Part shown: one piece after another, positions 1 to 14,447 of the stretch
Position numbering within the stretch: position 1 is the stretch's first letter
Layout: each line of letters opens with the position of its first letter
NCBI GenBank assembly: GCA_004154925.1
Contig: QJNS01000264.1
Coordinates: forward strand, 43,034 to 107,033
Source of the DNA: Monosporascus cannonballus
Lineage: Eukaryota; Ascomycota; Sordariomycetes; Xylariales
Direction: 5' to 3'
Length of the DNA stretch: 64,000 nt
The notes under the pieces: generated by a model
The model's database searches: none
What the model was told of the DNA's origin: nothing
Seen by the model: the letters and a program-made list of their open reading frames with translations, nothing else
Program-made: the position numbers and the translations under genes

Positions 1-3000
1 GACCTTACAAAATAAATCTTAAAATCGGTATTTTCAGCAATTAAAAAAACTAGCCTTTTTCTAAGAAAAAATTTACGAAAATGGTACGCCAACTTAGATA
101 AATCCGATAAGGTATACGATAATAAATTTTTAATTAATATTTAACGAAAATATCGCAAAACGTTAAAATAAATTTCGAAATTTAATAAAGAATTAAACGA
201 ATAAATCGTAAAATAATAAAAGAATTATGGCCTTAAGATAATAATATGGTATTCCAGAAACGAAAATAACGATTATATAAGTTAATACCTTATATATAAC
301 ATTAACCGTTATAATTAAGATATGAATTATTATTTTCTAAATAATCAAAAATTAAAATTAATAACGGTATAATTAATTTTTAAAAAATAATAATTAATTT
401 TTTAGATTATTGGGTTATAGCTTATTTTATATTTATATTACGAAATATAAAGGTAATGTTTTTAATGTTTTATAGAATATTTATAAATTTTTTAATTAGG
501 ATAATTTTAATTAAGAAAATCCTAAAAATATTAATTTTTAACTATAAGGAAAGATCCTAAGTTATAAGCCGAAACGAAATAACCGTAAAGGTTTTTATAC
601 GGACCAAAACGGTAATAAGCGAAAACGTTAAAAATTAAACGTATAAAGTACCTATTACAAAACGTACTTAATTAATTATTATATATTATTTAATTGTTAT
701 TATATATTCCATAAAAACTTTCAGAAAACTTCCGTTTTAACGATAAAGTAATAATATATATTTAAGAACTAATTTCTGCCGATTAACCTTTAAAGGAAAA
801 AATCGATTATTTATCGAAAAATATTAAAAAACTTATTATATAGAAGATAAATTAATTCTTAGAAAGGATATAACGAATATTGATATATTTCTTAATTATT
901 AATTAATGGAATGCTATAAATACCTATTTTATTTTTTAAAGAATTTAATAATTTTAAACTTAATTAATAAATTTCTGAATTTTAAACTTACCGTATAAGG
1001 TAATAAGACATACGTAAGTAATAATTTCGTTTCGATTAAAAAATACGAAAAGGTTAATATAATTTTTCGAAGTCCTAACGGTACGAAAGTGTTATGTTTA
1101 TATAACGTAACTTATTACAAAATTTTTATATATAATTTAATATTATTTTGGCAGTTTCGAAAAAACATATTAATAAGATAATAAGAAAATTAATAATTAT
1201 ATTTAAATTAAATATAATTGAGTAATTATTACGTTAATAAATAAATTTAATTAATTCGTTATCGAAAATATTAATAAAATAATATTTTATACAGCCTTAG
1301 TTATTTATAAATAAAACGTTAATTTAAAATAACGAAATTATTACGAATCGGTAACGATATTATATAGTACTTAAAATTAGGTTATTTAAGTTCCAAAATA
1401 ATCGTTTAATTATATTTTTATACGAAACAAATTTGCTTAAAAGGTTTTATAATAATCAAATATTAAATGTATAGTAAGGCGAAATTTAAAAGATTAATAC
1501 GTTGCGAACTAAAAGAAATATCTCGATTAAGATAAAAAATTATTATTAATTTTATAAATTTTGAAAAACTTTTTGAAAAATATAAATACGTTATATTTAT
1601 TATTGACAGATATTTAGGTTTTATTCAGGATATTTACTTTAAAAACCTAAAGCAAAATATATTAATTATAACGTTTTAATACTGTTTAAAAATGGTAAAA
1701 AATTAAAATAAGGTTTTTTATATATAATCAAATACAATAACAAAATCCTGAAAAATTATTAACTTTGAAATATATTTTAATTCTTTTTTTAATATTAATT
1801 TTAAACTTTTAATATTATATATTTAAATTTAAAATAGAAATATTAAATGTTTAAAGGATGTAATTAAGAAAAGAATAATTATAATATAAAACAATATTAA
1901 GTTATTTTTTAAATCGTATTTATTTTTAAAACGATAATATATTTATATAACCGTATTTTTAAATACGTATTTTTTTAATAAAATTTATACAAAACTTTTT
2001 ATATTTATTTAACGTCCAAAAATAAAGTTATAATATTTAATCGAAAGTTTTAATAAGTTTATTTATGAATATATGCTTATATAATTTACGTTATAATAAT
2101 TATTATTATAAAAAAATAAGAATTTCAAAAGTTAAATATTAAAATATATATTAATTATTTTATTAATTATCGATTTATACATATTTACGAAATTTGGAAC
2201 TTATTAATTAATAAGGTTATTATTATTCGAAATATATAGTTTGACGAAAAAGCCATTTTTAAGTAATATTAAAAATTTAAAAAACAATTTTTTATATATT
2301 ATTAAAAAACTTCCAAAAGTTATTCCGATAAAACAAAATACTTAATTAAAATAATAATTATTTAATTTCTATATAAAAAAAATAAAAACTTAAGTAAAAT
2401 AATTTAATTACCGATTAAATAAAAAATTAATTTTAAAAAAGTATTAATAACAAATATGTACGATATAGGGAAAAAATAAATTTATTTATAAAAAATTAAG
2501 TATTTTTATATAACTATTATATTTGAATTATTTCCGTTTTTTAAATTAGTATTGTTATTAACGTTTACTTTAATAATTATTATAATTATTATGTCGACAG
2601 AAAAAATAATAGTAATTTTAAGTTTTTTATATATTATTTAACTTAAAATAACGGTAAAAAAATAAAAGTACTTTATAAGTTATAAACGTAAGTTCCCCGT
2701 ATATTCCGGATTAAGAAAATATTATCCGAAATAAATATAAGGTATGGAAAGCTATATTTAATATAGGACGTTTAACTTTTTCTATAAATACGTACGATAA
2801 CCGGCCGGTAAATTGCGGAAATTTAAAGAAATTAATTATTCGAAATACGCGTTATTTTAATCGGAAATATGATAATATTTTAATATATAAAAAGATATTT
2901 AGGTTATAAAACTAGGTATATAAACGTAACTTATTATTATCGCCGTAAAACCGTAAAAAATTAAATATATATCCGTTAAAAAAATGTTCCGTAAAATCGA

Positions 3001-4789
3001 AAAGGCTTATTCGTAAAATTAAAAAAGAAATACGATTTTAAAAAGCCGTTAATTAGTTTTTTATTAAAAAACAAATTTTAAAATATGTATAAATATATAT
3101 TTATAAATTTAATAAATATAGTTAATTTTAAAAATATATAACCGATTTTATCGTACGAAATAATTCATAATTTAAAGTCGTTTATAGCGATATATATATA
3201 ATTATTTTCGTTAAAAGGTTATTTTAAATTTTAATCGTTATTGCGGTTAAATTCGGTTTAAAACTTAAATAATATAACGTTATAAGCGCCTTTATAAATA
3301 TTAATTTATTTTTTAAAATTTATATAAAAACGCCTTTAAGATATCCATAATATAATAAAATCTTTCTAATTAAAAAAGTATTATATGAATTAAGGGAATT
3401 ATTTTTTATGGTAAAAAAACTTGATTAAAACGTTTATAAAGTTAAAATTTAACCCCGTTCTTTATAAACCTTATTATTGTATTTTTTAAAAGGTATTTAT
3501 TATTTTATAAATAATACTATTGTAATATATCGCGAAGGAAATTAAACTTTTGTTGATTAATTAATTTAATAAATATAAAAATAGTATATTGTAATAAAAA
3601 GTAAAAATTTATAACGGTGTTTTGGTATCAAAATAACTAGAAATAAATTTAATAAAAGAATTTCACTATTTTAATCCGATTTTCTTAATAAATAAATTAA
3701 TTTAATATTTAAAAGAAATCTAAATAATTCCTTAAAAATATCTATAATTAATATTAAGTTATTGCTAAATTTTAATTTAATTTATTTAAGCTTTAATAAT
3801 AAATATTTTAAAAAAATCTGTTTTATTTTTTTCGTAATAATTAATACGTAACCTAATATAATATTTTATATATCTCAATTTGCTCGATTTAATTTAAACC
3901 TTAATAATATATATTATAAAGTTGCCAACCGAATTATATTATACTTAATCAGAATTAAAACGTTAACGTTATAATTCGAGAATAAGGATTTATTCAACAT
4001 TTAAAATAACATTTTTTTTATTATTAATATAATTAATCGAAAAAATTCCTAAATTTATATTATAAAATTATTCGGAAAAAGAACAAAATAGCGAGCGAAT
4101 AAATAAAACATAATAATTATTTTTATAATAAAAGCAAAATTATTGTTTTTTGCATAAATTATAAAAAATATTAATTTAATTTTTAATTAATTAAAAAATT
4201 AAAACTTATTTTAAATATAACATTAGTAAATATATAATATAATAATTAATAAATTATACGACTTATTAATACGGATATTATTTTATTAATAATAATATTA
4301 CGGTATATAAATATATATAATTATTAATTATAATAAATTGTAAAAAAAACTTAATTGAAATAAATTATATATTTATAAATAATATATTAATTAATAGTTT
4401 AACGAAAACCTTATTACGTAAACCTTTTAAATACTTTAAATAGTAATTAAGATTAATAAATATTACAAAGGTTTTCGATTAGTAGAAAAACGTTTTACGA
4501 AAAAGTTTAAAAATAATTTGGCTAATTAAAATAATTTAATCGCCAAAGGAAAAATAAAATTAATAGTTATGGTTTTAAAAATTATAATAATTAATACCGT
4601 AAATACTTTAAGGTATTAAGGGGGTGTATTAGTTAATAAGGAGTGCTTTAATATTTTATATACGGAAGATTTTTTTTGATCGGAACATATATGTTCTGGG
4701 ACTAGATTACCTTAAAGTGTAATGCACGTTTTAGAGCATTTGCAACTAGTCATTAATACATACATAACTGATGTCCCTTATATCTAACA
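1..4789 (+). mobile_element. Ty1/copia-like LTR retrotransposon copy A, RIP-eroded, 5' end outside window
   Basis: This AT-rich stretch has no usable reading frame. It ends in a 163-bp LTR at 4627-4789 that matches the two LTRs of copy B (5171-17601). A polypurine-like run (aagggggtg) lies directly before the LTR, as expected for the 3' LTR of a + strand element. Near 4385-4450 the decayed reading resembles the LTKALLRKPF-type end of copia RNase H. The interior from about 2320 to 4626 matches the reverse complement of copy B. Copy B without its inserted gypsy element is about 5.5 kb, so copy A should begin about 0.7 kb before the window. The copia assignment rests mainly on the C-terminal RNase H resemblance. 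Confidence 0.8.
4627..4789 (+). repeat. 3' LTR of copia-like copy A (163 bp)
   Basis: It begins TATTAG, which is TGTCAG in the better preserved copy, and ends CTAACA, which is TTGACA there. The differences are C-to-T or G-to-A, fitting RIP. It is the inverted equivalent of 5171-5333 and 17439-17601. Confidence 0.85.
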
Positions 4790-5170
4790 GATAAAGCGTT
4801 GATAAAGGGTCTCCTTACTTCTTAAAAATATTATTTATTTAACCGATATTAATTTGTAATAATGTTTAAATTTTTTCTAACATTATAATTACTAAATTAA
4901 TAAGTGTTGATAAATTTACGTTAATACGTAATTTTAAATATATTTAAAAGAAAATTCTAGAAAAAATATAATATTTTCAAATTTGACATTAGTAAGACAA
5001 TTAACTTATTACAAGTATATATTAACTTTAATGCAATTTTAAATATTACTCGCTGAAATGGTGCGCGACCTGTCTATGGCTGGTTCAACATCCCATCTAG
5101 CAACGGCGATATTTGAAGCCTTATGCCGCATATTTATAAATAGGAGTACAACGTACCGTAATATTCTACC
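4790..5170. other. 381-bp spacer between the two tail-to-tail copia-like copies
   Basis: The left part is AT-rich. The right part (about 5050-5130) is noticeably less AT-rich and may be unmutated host sequence or a fragment of another element. No gene was found. It is the only non-duplicated sequence between the two inverted elements. Confidence 0.6.
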
Positions 5171-5333
5171 TATCAGATATAAGGGATATCAGTTATATGT
5201 GTATTGATAACCAGTTGTAAATGTTCTAAAACGCGTACTGCACTTTAAGGTGATCTAATTCCGGAATATATATATTCCGATCAAAGGAAATCTTCCGTAT
5301 ATGGGATATTAAAGTACCCTCTGCTAGCTGATA
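5171..5333 (-). repeat. 3' LTR of copia-like copy B (163 bp)
   Basis: It matches 17439-17601 in the same orientation and 4627-4789 in inverse. It is more C-to-T mutated than 17439-17601. Confidence 0.88.
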
Positions 5334-7518
5334 TACTCTTTTAATACCTTAAAGCATTTACGCTATTAACTATTACAACTTTTAAAGCCATAATTATCTA
5401 TTTTATTTTTCCTTTAGCGATTAAATTTTCCTAATTAGCTAATTTTTCCTTTAAAATGTTTCGCAAAACGTCCTTCCGCTAATTAAAGGCTTCCGTAATA
5501 TCTATTAATTTTAATTATTTTTTAAAATGTTTAAAAGGTTTGCGTAATAAAACTTTTGTTAAACCGTTAGTTAATATATTGCCCGTAAATGTATAATTTA
5601 TTTTAACTAAGTTCTTTTTTGCGGTTTATCATAATTAATAATTATATATATCTATATGTTGTAATTTCGTTATTAATAAGGTAATATCGGCGTTAATAAG
5701 CAGTATAATTTGTTAATTATTATATTATATATTTAATAATTTTATATTTAAGGTAGTTTTTAAATTTTTAATTAATTAAAAATTAAATAAGGTTTTTTTA
5801 TAACTTACGTAAAAAATTAATAATTCCGTTTTTATTATAAAAATAGTTATTATATTTTATTTATTTGCTTATTATTTTATTACTTTTCCGCATAATTTTA
5901 TAACGTAAGTTTAAAAGCTTTTTCGGTTGATCGTATTATCCATAAAAAAGTATTATTTTAGGTATTTAATAAATTTTTATTTCCTAATTATAACGTTAAC
6001 GTTTTAATTCCGATTAGGTATAATATGGTTCGGTTAGTAACTTTATAATATACGTTATTAGGGTTTAAATTAAATCAGGCAAGTCGAAATACCGCAAAAA
6101 ATATATCGGGTTACGTATTAATTATTACGAAAAAAAATAAAACCGATTTTTTTAATATTTATTAATAAAGTTTAAATGGGCTAAATTAAGATTTGGCAAT
6201 AGCTTAATATTAGTTATAAGTATTTTTAGAAAATTATTTTAATTTTTTTAGATATTAAATTAGTTAATTTTTTTTAAAAAGTTAGATTAAGATAACTAGA
6301 TTTTCCTATTAAGTTTATTTTTAATTATTTCGATGCCGAAGAATTATTATAGGTTTTTATCTTTTATTAGGATATACCGTTTTTATATTTATTGGATTAA
6401 CTAATTAACGAAATCTTAATTTTTTTGCGATATGCTGTAATAATATTATTCATAAAAAAGAAAATAAGTACCTTTTAACGAATAAAATAATAAGGTTCGT
6501 AAGAAACGGGGCTAAATCTCAATTTTTTTAAGTATTCCAGTAAAGTTTTTTTGCTATAGTAAAAGTAATTGCTTTAGTTCATATAATGCCTTTTTAATCA
6601 GGAAAATTTTGTTACGTTACAGGTATCCTGAGGGCGTCTTTATATATATTTCGTAAGGTAAGTTAATATTTATAAAGGCGTTTATAACATTATATTATTT
6701 AAGTTTTAAGTCGAATTTAATTATAATAACGATTAAAGTTTAAAGCAGCTTTTTAACGAAAGTAATTACGTATATATCGTTATAAGTGGTTTTAAGTTAT
6801 TAATCGTTTTGTACGATAAAATGGGCTTTATATTTTTAAAACTAGTTATATTTATTAAATTTATAAACGTATATTTATATATATTTTAAAACCTATTTTT
6901 CTCTAATAAAAAATAATTCACGGCTTTTTAAAATCGCATTTTTATAGTTTTATAAATAAGCCTTTTCGGCTTTACGGAATATCTTTTTTAACGGGTATAT
7001 ATTTAGCTTTTTATAGCTTTGCAACGGTAACGGTAAATTACGTTTATATATCCGGTCCTATGACCTAAATGCCTTTTTGTATATTAAGGTATTATTACTT
7101 TTCCGATTAAGATGGCGCGTATTTCGGGTAATTAACTTTTTCAAATTTTTGCAGCTTACCGGCCGGTTATCGTACGTACTTATAAAAAGGGTTGAACGTT
7201 TTATATTAAATGCGATTTCTTATATTTTGTATTCGTTTCGGATAATATTTTCTTAGTACGGAACATACGGTGAACTTATGTTTATAATCCGTAGGGTATT
7301 TTCGTTTTTTACCGTTATTTTGAGTTAAATAATATAAGGGGAATTTAAGGTTACCTTTATTTTTTCCGTCGGCGCAATAATTGTAATAGTTATTAAGGCA
7401 AATGTTAATAGCGGTAATAGTCCAGGAGACGGAAGTAATTCGAACATAACGGTCGTATAAAGATAATTAATTTTTTACGAATAGGCTTATTTTTTTTTCC
7501 GTACGTATTTTACGTTAG

Positions 7519-7705
7519 TGTGATGGAGCTGTATAGAGCCCTATTATAGAACACCGGATAAACGCCGATACCAAGCAGCACTAGCACAGTGCTATATATA
7601 CCAACATATATAATTATATTTTTATTTTTCCTTTCTTTTCTTTTTAGCTACAAAATAAACTTTTATTGGCAATTAATTGCAGATTCTTTAGGTAAAACCT
7701 TTATA
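7519..7705 (+). repeat. 5' LTR of the gypsy element (187 bp)
   Basis: It begins TGTGATGG and ends CCTTTATA. It matches 14260-14447 with mainly transition differences. Confidence 0.88.
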
Positions 7706-7895
7706 TATTTTTTAGCTTATTATTTAACAAAACAGGAAACGTTCGAGAATAGATATTAAAATCTTCGAATATTTTTAAAGGGCCCAGTAAAGGGCCTTTA
7801 TTAACCCAAAGTTACAAAGGGTATTTAACGATATAACGGAAACCTTAATAAACTTAATAGCGGTTATAGAACAACGTATAAATTACCAGTTCGAA

Positions 7896-7901
<6 letters not shown>

Positions 7902-7941
<40 letters not shown>
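7902..7941 (+). repeat. A40 homopolymer inside the gypsy element
   Basis: A run of 40 consecutive A lies about 200 bp after the 5' LTR. It is longer than any other homopolymer here and its exact length may be affected by sequencing. Confidence 0.9.
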
Positions 7942-7942
<1 letters not shown>

Positions 7943-8910
7943 CAGCTTAATTCCGTAGGTATATAAAAAAATAGCATAAGGCAAATAAGGAACTAACATA
8001 AACGGCCAAACAGCTTAAAAACGGCTTAATTATTTAACAAAAGCTTATTACCCAATTATAAATTCGGAACGTAATAGCCCTTACGAATACCGACTTTTTT
8101 TCGACTTAGTAACAATCGGAAACGCAATTAAGCCATTCCGCAAAAGCGGTTCGAACGACCAAATTAACAATAAAAGCCAAACGGAAACCGCTACCTTAGC
8201 CGGAAAAGTTCGATAAAATAAAAAAGAAGTTCCCCAGATAATACGTATATATAATTTATAAGTTCGAAATAAACGTTATTTTCGTACAAAGATTTCGTAA
8301 ACAATTTTACGCTATATACGAAAAGCTTAAAATTAATATATAACGTACGGTTATTACTTATTATATTACCGGAAACCTAAATAATACTTATAATTCCATC
8401 GGTTTCCATTAAGTATTATACGAATAATATAATAATCGGCATAGAAAAAAAAGATAACCGAATATTTTCGGAATTTAAAGTAAATCGATAACGCGAAATT
8501 TTCGTTATTTTATCTCTTATTTGAAAAAACGTTAACAAACGTAAAAAGAATTACCTGGTTAACGGAAGCAAAATTTACGTTTTTAAAAAAAATATTAAAC
8601 AGGAAGTTTACTTAAATTTTAATCTTAATAAATCTTTTTAAAAATTATAATATATAAATAAACAAAATGATCGAAATCGCCGGACGCTTTAAAAGAATAA
8701 TACGGCAAAAAAACCAAATAATTTTCCAGCAACCTAATTAAGCGATAATAATTGAACGGGAAATAACCTAAATAATAACGTAAGCATAACGGGTATTTCG
8801 GCAGTAAGATAGCAAAAATAAAAACCTTAAATTTCATCCCTAACACTAAAATAATACGCGTAATAAATAATTTTAAAAAAAACGGAACGCCCGTAAAACG
8901 AAAAGCTTTT

Positions 8911-11900
8911 ATCTGCGTTATAAGTATCCTAATTATATGGCGAACCGTTGCCCGTTTTTACCAGCAAAAAAACCGCAGAAAAGGATCAGTTCGTTAGGAA
9001 TGTACGAAAACGAAAAATCAAAATTTAAAAACGAAAAAGGAAAAAAGTAGCTCTTAAGTATCGGCGCGTTAGAAAACAAAAAGTAATCTAAGCCGAGGTA
9101 AAAATCGCGAAATAAAATATAGACGGCATTTTATTTATTATCAATATATGCATTAATTAAAAAATTTATAAAAACTTTTATTAATTAAGGATATAAATAT
9201 TTTGCCGTAATAATCGAAACGTTCGTAAAACGTTTACGGTTATCGTATATTTTAATAAAATTACGCGGATTAAAAAAAGTTCGAAAAAGGAATTCATAAC
9301 GGTAAAAAGAATTAAAAAAAATTATATATATAAAGATAAATATCGACGGTTTCAAAGCCAGAATATTCGCATATATTATTAATGGCCTTAATTACTCCCT
9401 GATTTTAAGAAAACTTTAAATAAAGCATTACGACGTCATATACGTAACGTAAAAACACTTTTTAACGGTAAACGTAATAGGTCGTATAACGGTTTACGAA
9501 AAAAAATACAACGCTTAAAAAAATAACGTACGAATAATTTATAAAACGAAAAAAATTTCAATTACCGTTTTCGGGGCGGAATTTCGGAAAATAAAAAAAA
9601 GATTAAAAGGACCAAATAAGAAATTTAATTATTTTTAGTTATTTTGGCCGATATTAATAAGGCGTTAACGCTTAAGAAAAAAGTAAAAATTAATAAAAAG
9701 CTTCCGTTTAGATTAAAAGCGTTTTGGAAGCTATTTGACAAAAAATTAGGCGACGCCTTATTTCCACCTCGTCCCGGAATAAATCATACGATTTTACTAC
9801 GTAAAGACGAAATAAAAAAAGATATTAGCATTATGGGGGCCCTTATATAGTATAATTAAGGGGAAATTGTTAGCCTTAAAGAAAACCCTAATGGAACTTT
9901 TAAATAAAAAGTATATCCGCGCAAATAATTTGCTTATAAAAATTCCGGTCCTATTTATAAAGAAATCCGAAAAAAAGCTATATTTTTACTATAATTATCG
10001 GGCGTTAAATATAATAACCGAAAAAACCCGTTATTTTTTACCTTTTATTTCGAAAATCCTAAGGTTATTTTTTTACGTTAAATGGTTTACGAAAATAAAC
10101 GTCGAAATAATATTTTATAAAATTAGGATTAAAAAGGAAAACGAATAAAAAACGATATTCCAAATACGTTTCGGCTTATACGAATAATTAATAATACCGT
10201 TCGGCTTATACGGAATTCCCGTAACTTTTTAACAATACGTTAACGGAGTTCTAAGGGAGTATCTTAACGTTTTTTACTTAACGTATATGGACGATATCCT
10301 TATTTTTTCCTCTGAATTTAAGGAAGATTATATACAAAAAGTAAAAAAAATACTAAGCCGTTTAGGGAAAACGGGTTTAAATTTAAATATTTTTAAATAC
10401 GAATTCGCCGTAAAAATAATAAAATATCTTAGATTTATTATAGACGCCGAGAAAGGGATATAAATGGACTCCGAGAAATTACGCGCGATTAAAAATAGGA
10501 AATTTCTAAAACGTTTAAAGGAATCCGAAATTTCTTAAGGTTCGCAAATTTTTACTGCGACTTTATAACTTATTATGCGGATATATCGGTACCGTTAATA
10601 GCCCTAACCCGAAAAAAAACCTTATTTCGTTAAAAGAAAAAAAATAACGTTTAAACATTTTAAAAACATTTTCATAACGGAATTAATCTTGGTATAATAA
10701 AATTTCGAAAAATTTATAATATTAAAAGCAAATTATTTATCACAAGTTAATAAATTAGGAATATTACGCCCGGTTATTTATTATTTTAAAAAATTAAATT
10801 CTGTTAAAATTAATTACGAAATACATAATAAAAATTTGGTAACAATACTAAATTATTTAAAAACGTAAAATATGGAATTACGTAACATAATAACCTTATT
10901 TAAAATTATTATCGACCATAAAAATTTAAAATATTTTATAATTATTAAAAGGTTAAACGAACGTTAAATAAAATAATTAAAAACGTTATTCCGTTTTAAT
11001 TTTTATTTCGAATTCCGTACCGGCCGTTTAAATATTAAGGCCGATATATTGTTGCGTAAAAAATAAAATATATTTATTAAGGAAAGCGATAATCGGAAAA
11101 TCGTACGAAAATTTTAATTAATAAAGGATAAATAATTACTTATATTATTTACGAAACGCTAAAACTATGCTAAAAATGCGATAATAATTAATAATATTAA
11201 AGTTAAAAATAACAGGTTATTTCGAAAAACGCAAATATTTTAATATTACGAAAACTTTCAAAAGTTTTAGAACGTAATATTAAAATTTAATAAAAATTAC
11301 AATCGTATTATTAAGGCCATTATAAAAAAACGCAATTTTTTTACGGAATTAAAGTTATTAATATTAATTACGGAATATACTTTAAATATTAAAGGTTTTT
11401 TTAATTTCGGAAAAGTTTTTAAATTTTAAATTAAAAACAGTTTAAAACGACTTTAATATAAAATACTTATAATTCTTATATAACAAGTTACTTAAATAAA
11501 AAAATTTACGATAATAATATTTTCGAAAAGTTTTTTTTGGCCGGGCATATATCGTATAATAAGGCAGTTTTATAGGAATTACGACGTATGCAATTATAAG
11601 AACGTATAAAGAAATAAAAGAAATTATTAAAGTTATTTCTGGTTTCCGAACGATTCCATAATAAATTATTAATTAATTTTATAACCGATTTATTAACCGC
11701 TTTTAAGTACGATTTATATTTTTTAATAATTATAATAAATTAATTGTTTAAGAAAGTAATTTTAAAAGTAATATGTACGATAAATGTAAAAATATATACG
11801 GAAGTATTTGTAATAATATATTAAAAAGTTTATACTTTTTTTAAAACTATTATAAGTAATAAGAAAATTAATTAAATAAGGAAATTTTGGACTAAATTTT

Positions 11901-12480
11901 ACAAATTAATAAAGATAAAATAATACTTTTTTACCGTATACCACCTAAAAATCGATAATATTACGGAAAAGGCTAATTAGGAGGTATTAATTTATTTACG
12001 AATTTTCGTAATATATTTATAATAGAAATAAAATAAATTTCTTTTAGAGCCGATAATTGCAATTAATAACCGAAATATAACTTTAATAAGATTAATTTTT
12101 TTTGTTTTACGGATATTACGCTAACCCGATTCTTTAAGGAAAAAATAACTTAATAATTAAAAAAATCTATATATAAAAGTAAAAAATTTTATTAAGAAAT
12201 TACAAAAAAGTATGGAATTCGCCTAAGCCGCGATGGCGGCAACCCAGCAAACCCAGGAGAAAATAACAAATAAATGTTGTTTTCCTGCCGAAAAATACGA
12301 AATTAACGACAAAATTTAATTATCCTTAAAAAATATCGTTATTCCTTGGCCGTCGAAAAAGCTAAAATAATTCCAAGCCAAATAATAGGTAACCAAAATA
12401 ATTAATTTTTACGTTATTAAATTAAATATATTTAAAAAAATTTATAACCGTTTTTACGTTAATTTATTAAGACATATAAG
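8911..12480 (+). pseudogene. Degenerate gag-pol of the gypsy element
   Basis: At 8916-8954 a CCHC zinc knuckle is still readable as RYKYPNYMANRCP, where two expected residues (Cys, His) have become Tyr (TGT or CAT to TAT). Two short open stretches, 9644-9850 and 9867-10148, read as the start of a Ty3/gypsy reverse transcriptase; the second holds VLFIKKSEKK and YNYRALNIITEKTRYFLPF, close to the family's VLFVKK...DYRALN..T...RYPLP. The catalytic box is at about 10284 as YMDDILIFSS. Integrase begins near 11527 with a WPG-type motif. Frames shift and stop codons are dense, so no protein can be made. Confidence 0.8.
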
Positions 12481-14259
12481 TTGTAACCATTTATTATTTT
12501 AAATTAACGCAAATACGTAAATTTTTTTATTATTTTTAAAAAAAAATAACAAATCGGAATTTAAAATCGAAAATATTTTTAAACCCGAACCAAAAAAATA
12601 AAAAAAGGTTTTATATGCTAAATTTAAGTAAAATATTTAGGTTATATAAAATTAATTTAAAAATCGTTCGAAAAATTTGTAAATATGGCGGCTTTATAAC
12701 AATTTGAAAAAAAATACAGTAATATAGCCATTAATAACAGACTTTAAATCAAACGTATTACCCGAAAGCGGATAAGTAAAAATCCAGCCCAAAAATACCG
12801 GCCCAACAGCACGTAAATAATATAGGAAATTTAAGGAAACCGTTTAAAAATAATTTTATATAATTTGTAAATAAGCATTAAAATAACGTTTTTATTATTT
12901 ACGAATAAAACATATTAAAAAGGAATTAAAAGTTATAAAAAATAATACGTTAATTATGAAATCATTTAATTATCTTTTAAAAATTTATAAATTTAACGAT
13001 TTATTTTACGAATTTACAATATTAACGTTACGCGGGAATTATATATTTAAGGCGTATAATTATTCGGCCTTATTTATATTAGATTTCGATAAAGCAGCAA
13101 TTTCTTTTTAGCCATTTAAATTATAATTACGAGGTTTTCGAAAATATTAATAATATAATTATTAACGGTTATTAATTTAATTTATAACATAAATTAATAA
13201 ACGTTATAAGAAAAATGCGAAAATATTGTAAAAAAAAGCTTATATAATAAGATTAATTATTTTTATACTTGATATGTTTTTTATTATGTTAAACAGAAAA
13301 ACCGGTAAAACCGGCAATTTAACTTACGTATAAATAATACATAAACCAGAAATTAAAAACGTAAATTTATTTCGGAATAAACGACGTACGAAAACTTAAA
13401 ACGTAAACGTAAAATTTCGGCATTTACCTTTTTTTAAATACGGATAACCGTTAAGCCAGGGTTAACGGCAAAAAAGCAGTATAAAAAATATGTAAAGAAA
13501 ATAAACTTACTAGGATTTCGGTAAATCGTAATTAAAAACAATTTCGTAAAACGCGTTAATTATTTAACGAAATTCGGAAATATCCACAAATTACGCGGGA
13601 ATTACATTAAAAAAATATATTAATAAAAATAAAAAGGATATTTATTTCGGGATATTTATAATTATAATTAACGTAAGCCTAATAACGGACCGCCTTTTTA
13701 CCTGTAATAATAAATACTTTAAAAATAATAAATAAATAACGTATAAACAAATTACATATTTTATTAATTTAAATAAAACGCGTTTAAGTTCTCGGCAAAA
13801 CAAACTATATAGATAAAGTAAGGTATATCGTAAATACGGGCGGGATATTCGTCCAAAACGATACGAATATATAACGTACGAAAATTTTAGCAAATTCTAA
13901 CTTATTAAAAGAGCCCGAAACCATAAAAACGTCTTTTTTACGGGGTATTTTTGCGGCGTTATAACGTATTAATTAATTTTTAAGCCGTTACGAAATAACG
14001 TATAAAAACGTTATTATAGGTATTAATAAAAATTAATTTACCAAATTAAGTTATTATTATAGAAAAAAAATTAAAACGAGTAAAAACGTAAATACGTTTT
14101 TATATATGAACCTGTTTAGCGCATAATTAGCCTATAATTAGCTACCTAAACTAGGTTTAATTCGGAGGTCGATAAATTTCCGAATTAATCAAAAGCTAAA
14201 AATTAATACGATTATTGATTTTGCAATAAGTTAACCCCTTTTGGGAAAGGTGGGAATAA

Positions 14260-14447
14260 TGTAATAGGGCGCTATAAAGCCTTATTATGGAGCACCGAAT
14301 AAACGCCGGTACTAAGCAGTATTAGCACAGCGCCTTATATGCGAACATATATAATTGTATTTTTATCTTCCCTTTCTTTTTTTTTTAGCTAGAAAATAAA
14401 CTCTTATTGGCAACTAATTGCAGACCGCTTAGGTGAAGCCTTTTATA
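14260..14447 (+). repeat. 3' LTR of the gypsy element (188 bp)
   Basis: It begins TGTAATAG directly after the polypurine tract and ends CCTTTTATA. The following ATTAG is the second copy of the target duplication. Confidence 0.88.

Larger units (their letters stand above)
7519..14447 (+). mobile_element. Ty3/gypsy LTR retrotransposon nested in copia-like copy B, RIP-eroded
   Basis: It is 6.9 kb between direct LTRs at 7519-7705 and 14260-14447. A polypurine tract (GGGAAAGGTGGGAATAA, about 14243-14259) directly precedes the right LTR, fixing the + orientation. The flanking five bases are GTTAG (7514-7518) and ATTAG (14448-14452), a target-site duplication with one G-to-A change. The interior keeps the order gag zinc knuckle (about 8916), reverse transcriptase (9867-10330) and integrase (about 11527 on). 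The pol order RT before integrase identifies Ty3/gypsy. All frames are broken by stops typical of RIP. It inserted after copy B, because it splits it. Confidence 0.9.

Noticed and set aside
8625..8846. 73-codon - strand frame in the gypsy gag region
   Set aside because: The gag-pol motifs are on the + strand; this frame is a by-product of AT-rich sequence.
13642..13893. 83-codon - strand frame inside the gypsy element
   Set aside because: It is a chance open frame in AT-rich sequence, antisense to the element, with no recognisable motif.
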